Shown here in pieces: positions 18,233-27,186 of a stretch of 64,000 nucleotides of DNA. Each line of letters begins with the position of its first letter. The first letter of the stretch is position 1. The translations under genes and the position numbers were made by a program. The notes beneath the pieces were generated by a model, which saw only the letters and a list, made by a program, of their open reading frames with translations, was not told the origin of the DNA and searched no databases. Source of the DNA: Adlercreutzia equolifaciens (GTDB taxonomy: Bacteria > Actinomycetota > Coriobacteriia > Coriobacteriales > Eggerthellaceae); the NCBI RefSeq assembly GCF_029076695.1, contig NZ_JARFIK010000001.1, forward strand, positions 496,001 to 560,000, written 5' to 3'.

Positions 18233-21200
18233 TTAGTCAGCGCTTGCACGGAGGCGACGGAACAGCACCAGGGAGAGCGCGGCGACGCTCAGCAGCGTCA
18301 AGGCGCTGAGGGCTCGAACCGTTGTCTCGTGCTCATCGCCGGTCTGGGAAAGCTTTGTGCCTGCTTTTGAAGAGCCAGAGCTGTCGCCGGATCCTTTGCC
18401 AGAGCCTCCCTCGGAGCCGTCCTTGAGGGTGGTGGATGTTGGTTCATCCGAGGAGGAGTCTCCGTTGCCGCCAGCCTCGTCAGAGCCCGAGCCGGGTTCG
18501 CCCGCTTCGGAGCTGCTCGCAAGCTGATAGGTGACGCTTTGCTCCTCGCTGTCCAGATCGGCATGGAGCGCTACTTCCTCGCCTTCCTGGCTGAGGGACT
18601 CGAAAACAACAACACGGGTGCCGTTCAGATCCTCGGCCGAGAAGGAAAGGCTCATATCAACGGAGCCGGAAGCCTCTTCGGGCGTGAACGAAGCCTCACT
18701 GGTAACGGGCACGCCGTCGTTCTCGAGGGGCGCTTCGGTAGTGGCGTTCATGAGCACGGCCGTAAGCGTGTAGGTTTGGCCGGGAGTAAGACCCTCGTAG
18801 AACACCGTATCGATAATGGCCGCCTCGGGGCGCACGACGCCAACGTGGGAATCGGTAGCCAAATCGAGGGCGGTGGTGGCAATGCGGGGGCCATTGTTAT
18901 CAGAGCTGCTCAGGGTGCCCATATCGATGACGGTGCCGTGGTCGTCCGTGTCGACGGTGGTGTTGCCCTGGCTCAAATCGAACAGTTCGTTGGAAAGGCA
19001 GCGAATCTCCTCGACGTCGTACTGATCGAAGGGAAGGGCGCCCAAGGCGTCGTCGGGGGTCGTTTCGGTTTCCGACGAGCCGCTGAACCATAGGCCGGCC
19101 TGGCTGTTGAGGGTGGACTCATCAAGAATGAAGGGTGCCGCGAAGCTGCCATCCTCGGCGCGGAACTGTGCATCGTTGCCGTTGGTGAGCTCCGAGTGCG
19201 GTGCGGCGGCCGTAGAAGCGCGCCCCGTGCTGTCGGTGACCAGGATATGCCACTCGCCTGTTGTCTTCGAAGTGACCTTAAAGGGGATGCCGGCAACCTG
19301 CAGCGCCTCGTGTTCGTTCTTCATGAACGTCAGCTCGGAGCGAGCCACTTGACTGGCAAAACCGTCATCGTGGGGGATGGCTTGGAAGTTGACGACGAAC
19401 TCCTGGTCGTGGTCTTCGTCATCGATGTGGCGCACATGAATGGCAGGGTCGACGAGATAACCCTCCGGAGCCTGGATTTCCTGGATGGTGTAGGAGCCCA
19501 AGGGCAGTGCCGGCGACTTGTCGCTGGCACGGTAGAAGGAAGAGCCGGATACTTTGTAGGGGAGCACCTTGTCGGCACCGCGACTGCTGTGGTGGGTGAA
19601 CGAGCCATCAGCGTCCTGGAGCGAGAAGACGCCCTCGTCGTTGGTGCGTACTACCCAGGAAGCGCGGGGCTGCTCTTGGGCCAGGGATTCCGCGGTGCCT
19701 TTCTGGGTAGCGTAGTAGTTCACGCGGAATTGGGCGTCGCCCAAGCTGGCTCCGCCTTGAGCGAGGGGTTTCTGGGTTTGATGGTCCAGCTTCTGCAGCA
19801 TAATGCGCAGCGGGTTGAGCTTGGGATAGGTCTTAACAGCGGGGTCGTTGACGCGGGTTACATCGTCGTCGGTGACGGTGACGGCGTAGGTGCGGCTGTC
19901 GAGGGCGTAGCCGTGGGCAGCGCGCGTGGTCTCCTTCACCCAGTAGGAGCCCAAGGGCACGTCGGTAAGGCGTCCTATGGCCAGGCCGCGATCGTTCAGG
20001 GTCACGGAAATCTCTCCGAATTTGTTCAGGCAGGCGGCGTCGGTGAACACGCCGTAGGTGGCGCCGTCCAGCGAGTAGGAGGGGTTGCCGTCGGTCAGCC
20101 CTTGATTGGAAGAAGCCTTGACTAGCTCGATGACGCCGCCTTCGGGATAATCGACGAAGGTGACGGTATCGGGGTTGTCCTGGCTTTCGCGGGGCTGCAC
20201 CGACAGAGTTTTGATGTCGTCAGAGAGACGGAAGCCCGGAGGAGCGAAAAGCTCCACGGCATAGTAGGTCCCCGGTCGCGCATCCTCTACGATGTTGCTC
20301 TTCCCGTCGGCCTTGGTGACGAAGGTCATATCAGCATCCGACTGCGCCCAGTCGCGCGCCTCTTCCCAGGTGGAAAACTGCTTGCGATTTTGGGAGTCAA
20401 TGAGCTTCTCGGCTTTCGACTTTTGGGAATACGCAACGATGACGGCGTGCTCGAGGGAGTGATCGGGGGAGGTATTTAAGATGTCTGGATTGGATGAGAC
20501 TTTGATGACTTGAGCTCTTCCAGAGAAAGTAGGCGGGACGAGGACATAGCCAAAAATGTTTGGAAAGAGCAGTCCTGAAGAGGCATATTTGACATCGAAT
20601 TTGTAATAGAACTTAAGCCAACCGGCATAGTGGGGATCGGATCCGTTATAGACGCCTTTAAAGGCAATATAGTTATCGCCTTCTTCGTTGGTCATCAAGA
20701 GGCCCCCACTGTTGGAAAACTCGGAAGTGTCGCTCACGCCATGAGCCATCGCTTTGTTCTCGGGTGCGCTGCCAGGCAGGAATCCGTCGTCGTAGAAGAA
20801 CTCTCCGGAGGTTATATAGCAAGGGCGAAAATCGCTTCCGTCAGTCGAAACAGCGAATCTGGCACGCGAACCTTGGTGGGCAGCAAGCAGATACTTGAAG
20901 AACATCTCAACGGCCTCGTCATAGGTGCTTGCGTTGGTGTTGAGTATGCGGTCATCCCAATTTTCTTTCTCCAGGGTGCCTTCTTGGAAGCTTCGTCCGC
21001 AACCGAAGAATACGCCGAAACCAGGTTGTCCGATCATGCCCGAGGGAAAGCCAAAGGCCTCTTGCTTCGCCTTCATACGGGGGTCGAAATTCTCAAGACG
21101 CGTGCGCGGGTTGAGGAGGTAGTGCTTCTCGCTTTCGCCTGGGAACGCAGTGTCGCTTTGCAAGGTCAGCCCGTCGGTCGTATAGCTTTCTTGCTGTGCT

Positions 21201-21787
21201 TGGGCCACAAGATCGGGGACGTCGGACTGGAAGGTGATCTCGGCGCCCTGATGGGTGAGAACCAGGTCGCTAGTATCAAGATCGGCGGTCACGTAGCGCT
21301 CGTAGGCCGGGTAGGCGGGGGTGAGCCAGAAAACAATGGCCAGAGTGCTCTCGTCGGTAATGGCGTCGCGCGGGATGGTGACGGTGCCGGCTTCCGCGTC
21401 GTAGCGGCAGAGATCCGTGATGTCGCGCTGCCGATTATCAAAGGTGGCGAACTGGTCGTAGACCTCGAAGGAAAGAGGGGAATCGAAAGACAGTGCTTTG
21501 GGGTCTTCGTTCACGCGTACTACCAGAGTATCGCCTTCAACGGCAGCCGCGGCGTCATAGCTGGCGAAATCCACGGTCTCCAGGCTGTTGTCCTTGAAGT
21601 GAAGGACCACCTGCACCGTCGACGGCGCCGACGCATAGGCGGCCGATGAGGCGGGCAAGAAAACCGTGAAAAGACCCAGGGCCAAAAGCAGGGCCAACGA
21701 CGCGCGGAGAAGAAGAGGAACGGGCAGGACAGGTCTTTGGGGTGCGGGCGGGGCGGCTCGCAAGGAAACGGCTTGAGCGGGGTTCAT
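18233..21787 (-). CDS. Large SpaA/VaFE-type surface protein with sortase-like C-terminal signal
   Basis: A 1,184-residue putative adhesin or pilus-like protein. The signal peptide (hydrophobic core about 24-50, LLLRASLALLLALG) is followed by a unique N-terminal region. Several SpaA/prealbumin-like domains come next (starts recognisable as VIELVKASSNQG, RIMLQKLDHQTQ and ELTFMKNEHEAL; PLGSYWVKE and PLGSYTIQEIQAPEGY are the usual isopeptide Glu strands). Then a T-Q ester (VaFE) domain follows (DTVFYEGLTPGQTYTL ... VVFESL). A Ser/Gly-rich linker leads to LSQTGD, a hydrophobic helix and an RRLRASAD tail, a variant LPXTG sorting signal. AAAGGAG precedes the ATG. The gene splits an otherwise conserved operon. 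Confidence 0.9.
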   Translation of the reverse strand: MNPAQAVSLRAAPPAPQRPVLPVPLLLRASLALLLALGLFTVFLPASSAAYASAPSTVQVVLHFKDNSLETVDFASYDAAAAVEGDTLVVRVNEDPKALSFDSPLSFEVYDQFATFDNRQRDITDLCRYDAEAGTVTIPRDAITDESTLAIVFWLTPAYPAYERYVTADLDTSDLVLTHQGAEITFQSDVPDLVAQAQQESYTTDGLTLQSDTAFPGESEKHYLLNPRTRLENFDPRMKAKQEAFGFPSGMIGQPGFGVFFGCGRSFQEGTLEKENWDDRILNTNASTYDEAVEMFFKYLLAAHQGSRARFAVSTDGSDFRPCYITSGEFFYDDGFLPGSAPENKAMAHGVSDTSEFSNSGGLLMTNEEGDNYIAFKGVYNGSDPHYAGWLKFYYKFDVKYASSGLLFPNIFGYVLVPPTFSGRAQVIKVSSNPDILNTSPDHSLEHAVIVAYSQKSKAEKLIDSQNRKQFSTWEEARDWAQSDADMTFVTKADGKSNIVEDARPGTYYAVELFAPPGFRLSDDIKTLSVQPRESQDNPDTVTFVDYPEGGVIELVKASSNQGLTDGNPSYSLDGATYGVFTDAACLNKFGEISVTLNDRGLAIGRLTDVPLGSYWVKETTRAAHGYALDSRTYAVTVTDDDVTRVNDPAVKTYPKLNPLRIMLQKLDHQTQKPLAQGGASLGDAQFRVNYYATQKGTAESLAQEQPRASWVVRTNDEGVFSLQDADGSFTHHSSRGADKVLPYKVSGSSFYRASDKSPALPLGSYTIQEIQAPEGYLVDPAIHVRHIDDEDHDQEFVVNFQAIPHDDGFASQVARSELTFMKNEHEALQVAGIPFKVTSKTTGEWHILVTDSTGRASTAAAPHSELTNGNDAQFRAEDGSFAAPFILDESTLNSQAGLWFSGSSETETTPDDALGALPFDQYDVEEIRCLSNELFDLSQGNTTVDTDDHGTVIDMGTLSSSDNNGPRIATTALDLATDSHVGVVRPEAAIIDTVFYEGLTPGQTYTLTAVLMNATTEAPLENDGVPVTSEASFTPEEASGSVDMSLSFSAEDLNGTRVVVFESLSQEGEEVALHADLDSEEQSVTYQLASSSEAGEPGSGSDEAGGNGDSSSDEPTSTTLKDGSEGGSGKGSGDSSGSSKAGTKLSQTGDEHETTVRALSALTLLSVAALSLVLFRRLRASAD

Positions 21788-22203
21788 GGGCTCTCCTTTC
21801 TGCGCGTTGCGTACGCGACAACGAATGAAACAGCAATCGGGTGTCCGCTGCATCAAAACGTCCACGGAAGAAAAGGGGCCGAGAGAGTGGGTTGGCGTTT
21901 GGCAGCGAGACACCCGACTGGGGGCACCATAGGTGCGGTCAATCGCAGGAGCTTCGCGAAGCCGTCGGCTCTGGTTCGCGTTCGGTTCGCTTACGAGGTT
22001 CATGGAGGAGATAATGACGGGAGGCGTCGTGAAGAAACTGCGAAGAAATGCCCGTGTGTTGTAGGGATTTCGCGAGAGAGGGCGTTGTGAGGGCCCGCGT
22101 TTACCCTGCTCTTTATAATGGGCTGCGAAACCAAGCTGCGGACGGTGATTCGCGGCCTTTTACTTTTGCTGTACGTTTCCCCGTTCCCTCAAGGAGGGCT
22201 TAC
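21788..22203. other. Divergent intergenic region between the surface protein and rseP
   Basis: A 416-base gap that must carry the surface-protein promoter and that of rseP-ispG-proS. A perfect -10 hexamer TATAAT lies at 22114-22119. No -35 of good quality sits 16-18 bases upstream (TTGTGA at 22085-22090 is 23 away). No RNA gene was found. Confidence 0.45.
22114..22119 (+). promoter_or_regulatory. -10 element (TATAAT) upstream of rseP
   Basis: A consensus hexamer 84 bases before the rseP ATG. It would give the second half of the split housekeeping block its own promoter. The -35 is not clear. Confidence 0.5.
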
Positions 22204-23316
22204 ATGGATCTTCTTATCATTCTGGTCTGTGCCGTTATTGTCATCGGCTTTCTGGTGTTCATTCACGAAGGCGGCCATTATCTGGCGGCCCGTGCCTTCG
22301 GCGTGCGCGTAACCGAGTTCATGCTGGGTCTGCCCGGCCCCTCGATTGGCTTTACCCGCGGTGAGACGCGCTTCGGCGTGACGGCCGTCCCCCTGGGCGG
22401 TTACGCCAAGGTGTGCGGCATGGAGGCGGGACCGATGCAGCCCCATTTGCAGGAAGTGCTTGCTGCGCTCTATCGCCGCGGTACGGCGAACATGGAGGAC
22501 ATTGCCCTTGACTGCGGCATCACCGACGACGAGGCCTACGAGGCGCTGGAGGAACTGGTGGAGTGGGGCAGCGTCATCGGCCCCACCAAGCAGGACCAGT
22601 TCAACACCTATCGCGCTCCGCGCGTGATGCCCACCAAGCGTCAGCAGCGCAAGGCGGCCAAGGCGGGAAAGCCGGCGCTTGCTTCCTATCAGCTGGGCGA
22701 GGCGCGTCCGGTTGATGATCCGCGCGCGCTGTACGACAGCGAGTACTCTCAGCAGTATCGCTCGCTGCCGTTCTGGAAGCGCTCGGTTATTCTGCTGGCG
22801 GGCATTGCCATGAACCTCTTGTTCGCCATGCTCGTCTTCGTTTTGGTGTTCTCGATCATCGGCTTTCAGGTGCAGCATCCCGAGACAGGCGAGTTGATCA
22901 CCATTCATGCCTCGGTGCTTCAGGCGTTGCAGGCGGGCTTTACCTACATTGGCATGGTCATTCAGGCTGTGGTGGGCCTCTTTAATCCGGCCACGGCGGC
23001 TCAGACGGTGTCCGACTCCACGTCCATTGTGGGCATTGCCGTCATGTCGAAGGATTACTTCCAGGCTGGCCTGATCGAGGGGCTCGAGTTCATGGCCATG
23101 ATCTCGGTGTCGCTGGGCATCATGAACCTGCTGCCCATTCCTCCCCTTGACGGCGGACGTTTTGTGGTGGAGGTGTTCCAGAAGGGCACGCGCAAGACGG
23201 TATCCCAGAAGGTGATGAACTATATGTCCATGGCCGGCATGGCGCTGTTCCTGGGTCTCTTCGTCATCATGCTGAACCAGGACATCCAGAGGTTTGTCTT
23301 CGGCAACTGGGGATAG
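22204..23316 (+). CDS. rseP: Site-2 (RseP/RasP-type) metalloprotease lacking a visible PDZ domain
   Basis: A 370-residue intramembrane zinc protease. The first helix carries the metal motif HEGGH (21-25) and the last catalytic helix carries NLLPIPPLDGGR. The KRSVILLAGIAMNLLFAML helix (193-211) is typical of the family. Where most RseP/RasP proteins have a PDZ domain after the second helix, only about 20 residues are present. Instead residues 79-140, between helix 1 and helix 2, form a helical segment (LQEVLAALYRRGTANMEDIALDCGITDDEAYEALEELVEWG) that looks like a winged helix, followed by a basic linker. AAGGAGGG precedes the ATG at 22204. ispG and proS follow. Confidence 0.9.
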   Translation: MDLLIILVCAVIVIGFLVFIHEGGHYLAARAFGVRVTEFMLGLPGPSIGFTRGETRFGVTAVPLGGYAKVCGMEAGPMQPHLQEVLAALYRRGTANMEDIALDCGITDDEAYEALEELVEWGSVIGPTKQDQFNTYRAPRVMPTKRQQRKAAKAGKPALASYQLGEARPVDDPRALYDSEYSQQYRSLPFWKRSVILLAGIAMNLLFAMLVFVLVFSIIGFQVQHPETGELITIHASVLQALQAGFTYIGMVIQAVVGLFNPATAAQTVSDSTSIVGIAVMSKDYFQAGLIEGLEFMAMISVSLGIMNLLPIPPLDGGRFVVEVFQKGTRKTVSQKVMNYMSMAGMALFLGLFVIMLNQDIQRFVFGNWG

Positions 23317-23325
23317 GGGTCGGAG

Positions 23326-23346
23326 CCTCGCTGACTTCCTGGGGCG
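23326..23346. repeat. Second copy of the 21-base intergenic repeat fragment
   Basis: CCTCGCTGACTTCCT-G-GGGCG matches 7676-7696 with one substitution. Both copies are intergenic. Confidence 0.4.
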
Positions 23347-23357
23347 CACATGCGGGA

Positions 23358-23363
23358 TATAAT
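23358..23363 (+). promoter_or_regulatory. -10 element (TATAAT) upstream of ispG
   Basis: A consensus TATAAT 35 bases before the ispG ATG. The candidate -35 sequences upstream are poor matches, so this may be a weak internal promoter. Confidence 0.45.
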
Positions 23364-23397
23364 AACTGGACTGGTTCTTTCTTGAGAAAGAAGTCTT

Positions 23398-24468
23398 ATG
23401 GATGAGAATATGAAGCCGCATCAGCGGACGCGCCGCATTATGGTGGGCGCGGCGCCGGTGGGCGGGGGCGCGCCGGTGGCGGTGCAGTCGATGCTGAATG
23501 CCCCGGCCGACGATGTGGCGGCCAACCTGGCTCAAATCGAGGCTCTGGCCGAGGCCGGATGCGAGATTGTGCGCATGGCCATTCCGCGCCGTGCGTGCTT
23601 GGATGCCTTCGAGGCCGTGTGCGCTGCCTCGCCGCTGCCCGTAGTGGCTGACATTCACTTCGATGCCACCATTGCCATTGAGGCAGCGCGGCGCGGAGCG
23701 GCCAAGCTGCGCATCAACCCCGGCAACATCGGAGGTCTCGAGGCAACGCGCGACGTCATTGAGGCGGCACGCGAGGCGGGCATCCCCATTCGCATCGGGG
23801 TGAACGCGGGCTCGCTGGACGATGCCATTGCCGAGCGCCAGGATTTGACGCTGCCCGAGAAGTTGGTGGCGTCGGCGCGCCAGTATGTGCGATTCTTCGA
23901 AGATGAGTGCCGTTTCTTCGATTTGGCCGTTTCCGCCAAGGCCCATGACGTGCAAACCACCATCGACACCTACCGTCTTCTGGCCGCCGAGCTGCCCGAG
24001 GTGCCGCTGCACATTGGGGTCACCGAAGCGGGCACGGCGTTCCAGGGCATCATCAAATCCGCCGCTGGCCTGGGCGTGCTGCTGGAAGAGGGCATCGGCG
24101 ACACCATGCGCATCTCGCTGACCGACGACCCGGTGGTGGAGGTGCGTGCCTGCTGGACGCTGCTGGGAGCCCTCGATTTGCGTCGCCGTGCACCAGAGCT
24201 TATCAGCTGCCCCACCTGCGGGCGCTGTCAGGTAGACCTGATCGGCCTGGCCCGCGAAGTGGAAGAGCATCTGGCTTCCGTGCAGAAGCCCGTGAAAGTG
24301 GCGGTGATGGGGTGCGTGGTAAACGGCCCCGGCGAAGCCGCCGATGCTGATATTGGGGTGGCCTGCGGCGCCGGCTCGGGCGTCGTTTTCTCCCATGGTA
24401 AAATCGTTCGCAAAGTTAATGAGTCAGACATTGTGCCTGCCCTACTGGAAGAGTTGGAGAACCTATGA
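23398..24468 (+). CDS. ispG: 4-hydroxy-3-methylbut-2-enyl diphosphate synthase (GcpE)
   Basis: A 356-residue [4Fe-4S] enzyme of the MEP pathway, converting MEcPP to HMBPP. N-terminal TIM-barrel signatures are VQSMLNAP, CEIVRMAIP, VVADIHFD, KLRINPGNIG and RIGVNAGSLD. The cluster ligands are in SCPTCGRCQVDL and MGCVVNGPGEAADADIGVACG. The length fits the bacterial short form. It overlaps proS by four bases (ATGA), so the two are translationally coupled. It functions with the dxr product encoded 5.4 kb upstream. Confidence 0.96.
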   Translation: MDENMKPHQRTRRIMVGAAPVGGGAPVAVQSMLNAPADDVAANLAQIEALAEAGCEIVRMAIPRRACLDAFEAVCAASPLPVVADIHFDATIAIEAARRGAAKLRINPGNIGGLEATRDVIEAAREAGIPIRIGVNAGSLDDAIAERQDLTLPEKLVASARQYVRFFEDECRFFDLAVSAKAHDVQTTIDTYRLLAAELPEVPLHIGVTEAGTAFQGIIKSAAGLGVLLEEGIGDTMRISLTDDPVVEVRACWTLLGALDLRRRAPELISCPTCGRCQVDLIGLAREVEEHLASVQKPVKVAVMGCVVNGPGEAADADIGVACGAGSGVVFSHGKIVRKVNESDIVPALLEELENL

Positions 24469-26225
24469 GTCAAGTTCTGCGCATGAGCAAGTTGTACGCC
24501 CCCACCTTGAAGGAGGATCCGTCCGACGCCGACATTGACAGCGCGCGTCTGCTGTTGCGCGCCGGCATGCTGCGCAAGACGGCTTCGGGCCTCTATTCGT
24601 TTTTGCCCCTGGGCTTCCGCGTGCTGAAGAAGATCGAGGACATTGTTCGCGAGGAAATGAACGCCTCTGGTGCTCAGGAAATTCTCATGCCGGTGCTGCA
24701 GCCGGCCGAGCTGTGGGAGGAAAGCGGCCGCTTGAACGCCTACGGCCCCGAGCTGATGCGCCTGGTGGACCGCCACGATCGCGAGATGTGCCTGGGTCCC
24801 ACCCATGAGGAAATCATCGTGTCGCTGGTGCGCAACGAGCTGCGTTCCTACAAGGAGCTGCCGCAGAACCTGTACCAAATCCAGACGAAGTACCGTGACG
24901 AAATCCGTCCGCGCTTCGGCCTTTTGCGCAGCCGCGAGTTCGTGATGAAGGACGCTTACAGCTTCAACGCCACCCAGGAGTCGCTCCAGGAAACCTATGA
25001 CGAGATGGGGAAGGCCTATGGGGCTATCTGCGAGCGCTGCGGTTTGGACTATCGCGAGGTAGAGGCCGACGGCGGCCAGATTGGCGGCAAGGTGACTACC
25101 GAGTTCATGGCCCTGGCCGATTCCGGCGAGGCTGATCTGGTGTACTGCTCCTGCGGTTATGCGGCCGACGCCGAGGCCGGCGCGTGCATGGCGCGCCCCA
25201 CGGTCTATGAGGTGGACGCCATGGAGAAGATTGCCACGCCGGGCGTGCACACCATCGCCGAGCTGGCGGAGTTCCTGGGCATCCCCGAGTCATCTACGGT
25301 GAAGGCCCTCTCGGGCAAAGATGCCGAGGGCAATTTGGTGGCTGTGTTCATCCCCGGCGACCACGAGCTGAACGAGCTGAAGATCGAGGGCGTGGTGCCG
25401 GGCTTCACGCTGCTGACCGATGACGAGATGAAGTCCTTCGGGCTGTGCAAGGGCTCCATGGGCCCGGTGGGCTTGTCCGAGAACGCTCGCGTCATTGCTT
25501 CCACCAGCCTGCAGGCGGTGCCGCAGTGGGTGGTGGGCGCCAACGAGGACGGCTACCACTACGTGGGCGCGCGCCTGGGTCAGGATTTCACGGTGGATGA
25601 GTGGGCCGATCTGGCCACGGTAAAGCCCGGCGACTGCTGCCCGGAGTGCGGCCTGCCCCTGGAGGGCGCCCGCGGCATCGAGGTGGCGCAGATCTTCCAG
25701 CTGGGCGATCGCTATTCCAAGGCCATGGGCGCCACGTTTATGGACGAGGACGGCGAGGAGAAGCCCTTCATCATGGGCTGCTACGGCGTGGGCATCAGCC
25801 GCACTATGGCCGCTGTGGTCGAGCAGCATCACGACGAGAACGGCATCCAGTGGCCGTTGTCCGTGGCGCCGGCGCACATCTGCGTCATCCCGCTGACCGT
25901 GGGCGATGACGAGGTTCAGCCCGCGGCCGAGAAGATTGCCCGCGACTTGTCCGATTTGGGCTTCGAGGTGGTTATCGACGACCGCGACGAGCGCGCCGGC
26001 GTGAAGTTCAACGACGCCGACCTCATCGGTTGGCCGGTCCAGGTTATTGTGGGCAAGCGCGGCCTGAAGGAAGGCAAAGTGGAAATGAAGCTGCGCCGCA
26101 CTGGCGAGAAGAAGGACGTCTCGCGCGAGACCTTCGCTGAGATGATGGGCTTCGCCCGCCGCGCTATGCGCGACAACACGCTGCACGGCGCTGGCACCGG
26201 CTCTTTCGAGGCTATTTTCGGGTAA
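24465..26225 (+). CDS. proS: Prolyl-tRNA synthetase
   Basis: A 586-residue class II synthetase of the bacterial type. Motif 1/2 regions are visible as SGLYSFLPLGFRVLKKIE and TKYRDEIRPRFGLLRSREFVMKDAYSF. The INS editing-type insertion spans about residues 225-385 (GVHTIAELAEFLGIPESSTVKAL). Motif 3 is GCYGVGISRTMAAVVEQ, followed by the anticodon-binding domain (VAPAHICVIPLT). It starts inside the last codons of ispG and ends before a strong hairpin. Confidence 0.97.
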   Translation: MSQVLRMSKLYAPTLKEDPSDADIDSARLLLRAGMLRKTASGLYSFLPLGFRVLKKIEDIVREEMNASGAQEILMPVLQPAELWEESGRLNAYGPELMRLVDRHDREMCLGPTHEEIIVSLVRNELRSYKELPQNLYQIQTKYRDEIRPRFGLLRSREFVMKDAYSFNATQESLQETYDEMGKAYGAICERCGLDYREVEADGGQIGGKVTTEFMALADSGEADLVYCSCGYAADAEAGACMARPTVYEVDAMEKIATPGVHTIAELAEFLGIPESSTVKALSGKDAEGNLVAVFIPGDHELNELKIEGVVPGFTLLTDDEMKSFGLCKGSMGPVGLSENARVIASTSLQAVPQWVVGANEDGYHYVGARLGQDFTVDEWADLATVKPGDCCPECGLPLEGARGIEVAQIFQLGDRYSKAMGATFMDEDGEEKPFIMGCYGVGISRTMAAVVEQHHDENGIQWPLSVAPAHICVIPLTVGDDEVQPAAEKIARDLSDLGFEVVIDDRDERAGVKFNDADLIGWPVQVIVGKRGLKEGKVEMKLRRTGEKKDVSRETFAEMMGFARRAMRDNTLHGAGTGSFEAIFG

Positions 26226-26254
26226 GCTAAACCTTACCAATTCAATCAACCTCT

Positions 26255-26282
26255 GACGGGGCGGTAACACTACCGCCCCGTC
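26255..26282 (+). terminator. Strong hairpin after proS
   Basis: A twelve-base perfect stem GACGGGGCGGTA/TACCGCCCCGTC with an ACAC loop. Only a short T stretch (GGCGTTT) follows, so termination efficiency is uncertain. Confidence 0.75.
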
Positions 26283-26350
26283 GGCGTTTCTGGGGGCGTG
26301 CGCCGCCTATGATGGAGAAGCTAACTCAAACAGGAACGGGAGGCCTCGAA

Positions 26351-26830
26351 ATGACTGCGAATACTCCGAACTTCGCCGACGGGCTGAAGGACATTTTTCT
26401 CGCCGGCGTGGGCGCCATGGCGCTGGGGGCGGAAAAGACTCAGGAGCTGGTGGAGCAGCTGATCGCCAAGGGTGAAATTACCGTGGAGCAGGGCAAGGAA
26501 ATCAACTCTGAGGTGTTGAAGCAGGCCCAGACTACGGCCGAGCGCGTGGGCCAGCAGACGCAGGCGGCTGCCAGCCATATGAGCGATCAGGCGAAGACGG
26601 CGGCTGAGCTGCTGAAGGAGCAGGGCCAGTCCGCGGTGTCCTTCGCGCGCTCTCAGGCCGAGATGGCCACGGACAACGCCAAGAAGGATTCCGCTAGCTT
26701 CGCCGAGGCTCTGAAGCACGACGTGCTGGAGGCCCAGATGGCGGTCATGACGCCCGAGCAGCGCGCCGAGTTCGCTGCCAAGGCAGCCGAGATTGCCGCA
26801 CGTGATACCAGTGAGGGCGATCAGCAGTAA
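26351..26830 (+). CDS. Phasin-like/PhaF-type coiled-coil protein
   Basis: A 159-residue, almost entirely helical protein rich in Ala, Glu, Gln and Lys. Residues 8-40 (LKDIFLAGVGAMALGAEKTQELVEQLIAKGEITVEQGKE) match the N-terminal part of the poly(hydroxyalkanoate) granule-associated/phasin family. The rest has KaiC-like long amphipathic helices with heptad character. No PHA synthase gene is in the window, so a granule role is not implied. It may be a structural or membrane-surface protein. GGGAGG precedes the ATG at 26351; an upstream in-frame ATG at 26309 adds 14 residues. Confidence 0.75.
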   Translation: MTANTPNFADGLKDIFLAGVGAMALGAEKTQELVEQLIAKGEITVEQGKEINSEVLKQAQTTAERVGQQTQAAASHMSDQAKTAAELLKEQGQSAVSFARSQAEMATDNAKKDSASFAEALKHDVLEAQMAVMTPEQRAEFAAKAAEIAARDTSEGDQQ

Positions 26831-26854
26831 CGCGCTGCCCAACAACGTCCTCAG

Positions 26855-26885
26855 AAAGAGACGGGCTTCGGCCCGTCTCTTTTTG
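26855..26885 (+). terminator. Intrinsic terminator after the phasin-like gene
   Basis: A stem of ten or more bases, AGAGACGGGC/GCCCGTCTCT, with a TTCG loop and a TTTTT tail. Confidence 0.94.
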
Positions 26886-27128
26886 TTGGGGAGGGCAGTG
26901 GAGAAAAGGGCTTCGAGCTTCGGCGCTTTCCCTGGTGCGGTCACGCCGCTCTTGCTTGCAAGGCGGCCCACGGTGGAGCTGCTAACAAAACGCAGATTCC
27001 TTACCTGTTTTGGGCGAAATGGACGAGAAAGCGGCCAGTCTTCATGAGACGCGATCGCAGTTCATGCGTCATGCGCTTGAGGCAGCGCTGGCATAAAAGT
27101 GCCGTCCAAGGGCGAACGATGTTGTCGC

Positions 27129-27158
27129 TTGTCCAAGGTACATGCTTTGCATTACAAT
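27129..27158 (+). promoter_or_regulatory. Promoter of the toxin-antitoxin operon
   Basis: TTGTCC (27129-27134) and TACAAT (27153-27158) are 18 bases apart. The -10 lies at the centre of the palindrome at 27136-27176, so repressor binding would block it. Confidence 0.6.
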
Positions 27159-27176
27159 AATGCAAAGCATGTACCT
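27136..27176. promoter_or_regulatory. Perfect 19-bp inverted repeat, operator of the toxin-antitoxin operon
   Basis: The arms AGGTACATGCTTTGCATTA and its exact complement are separated by CAA. The palindrome covers the -10 element and ends 10 bases before the antitoxin start. That is the usual geometry for autorepression by a ribbon-helix-helix antitoxin. Confidence 0.85.
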
Positions 27177-27186
27177 GGGAGGAGCC

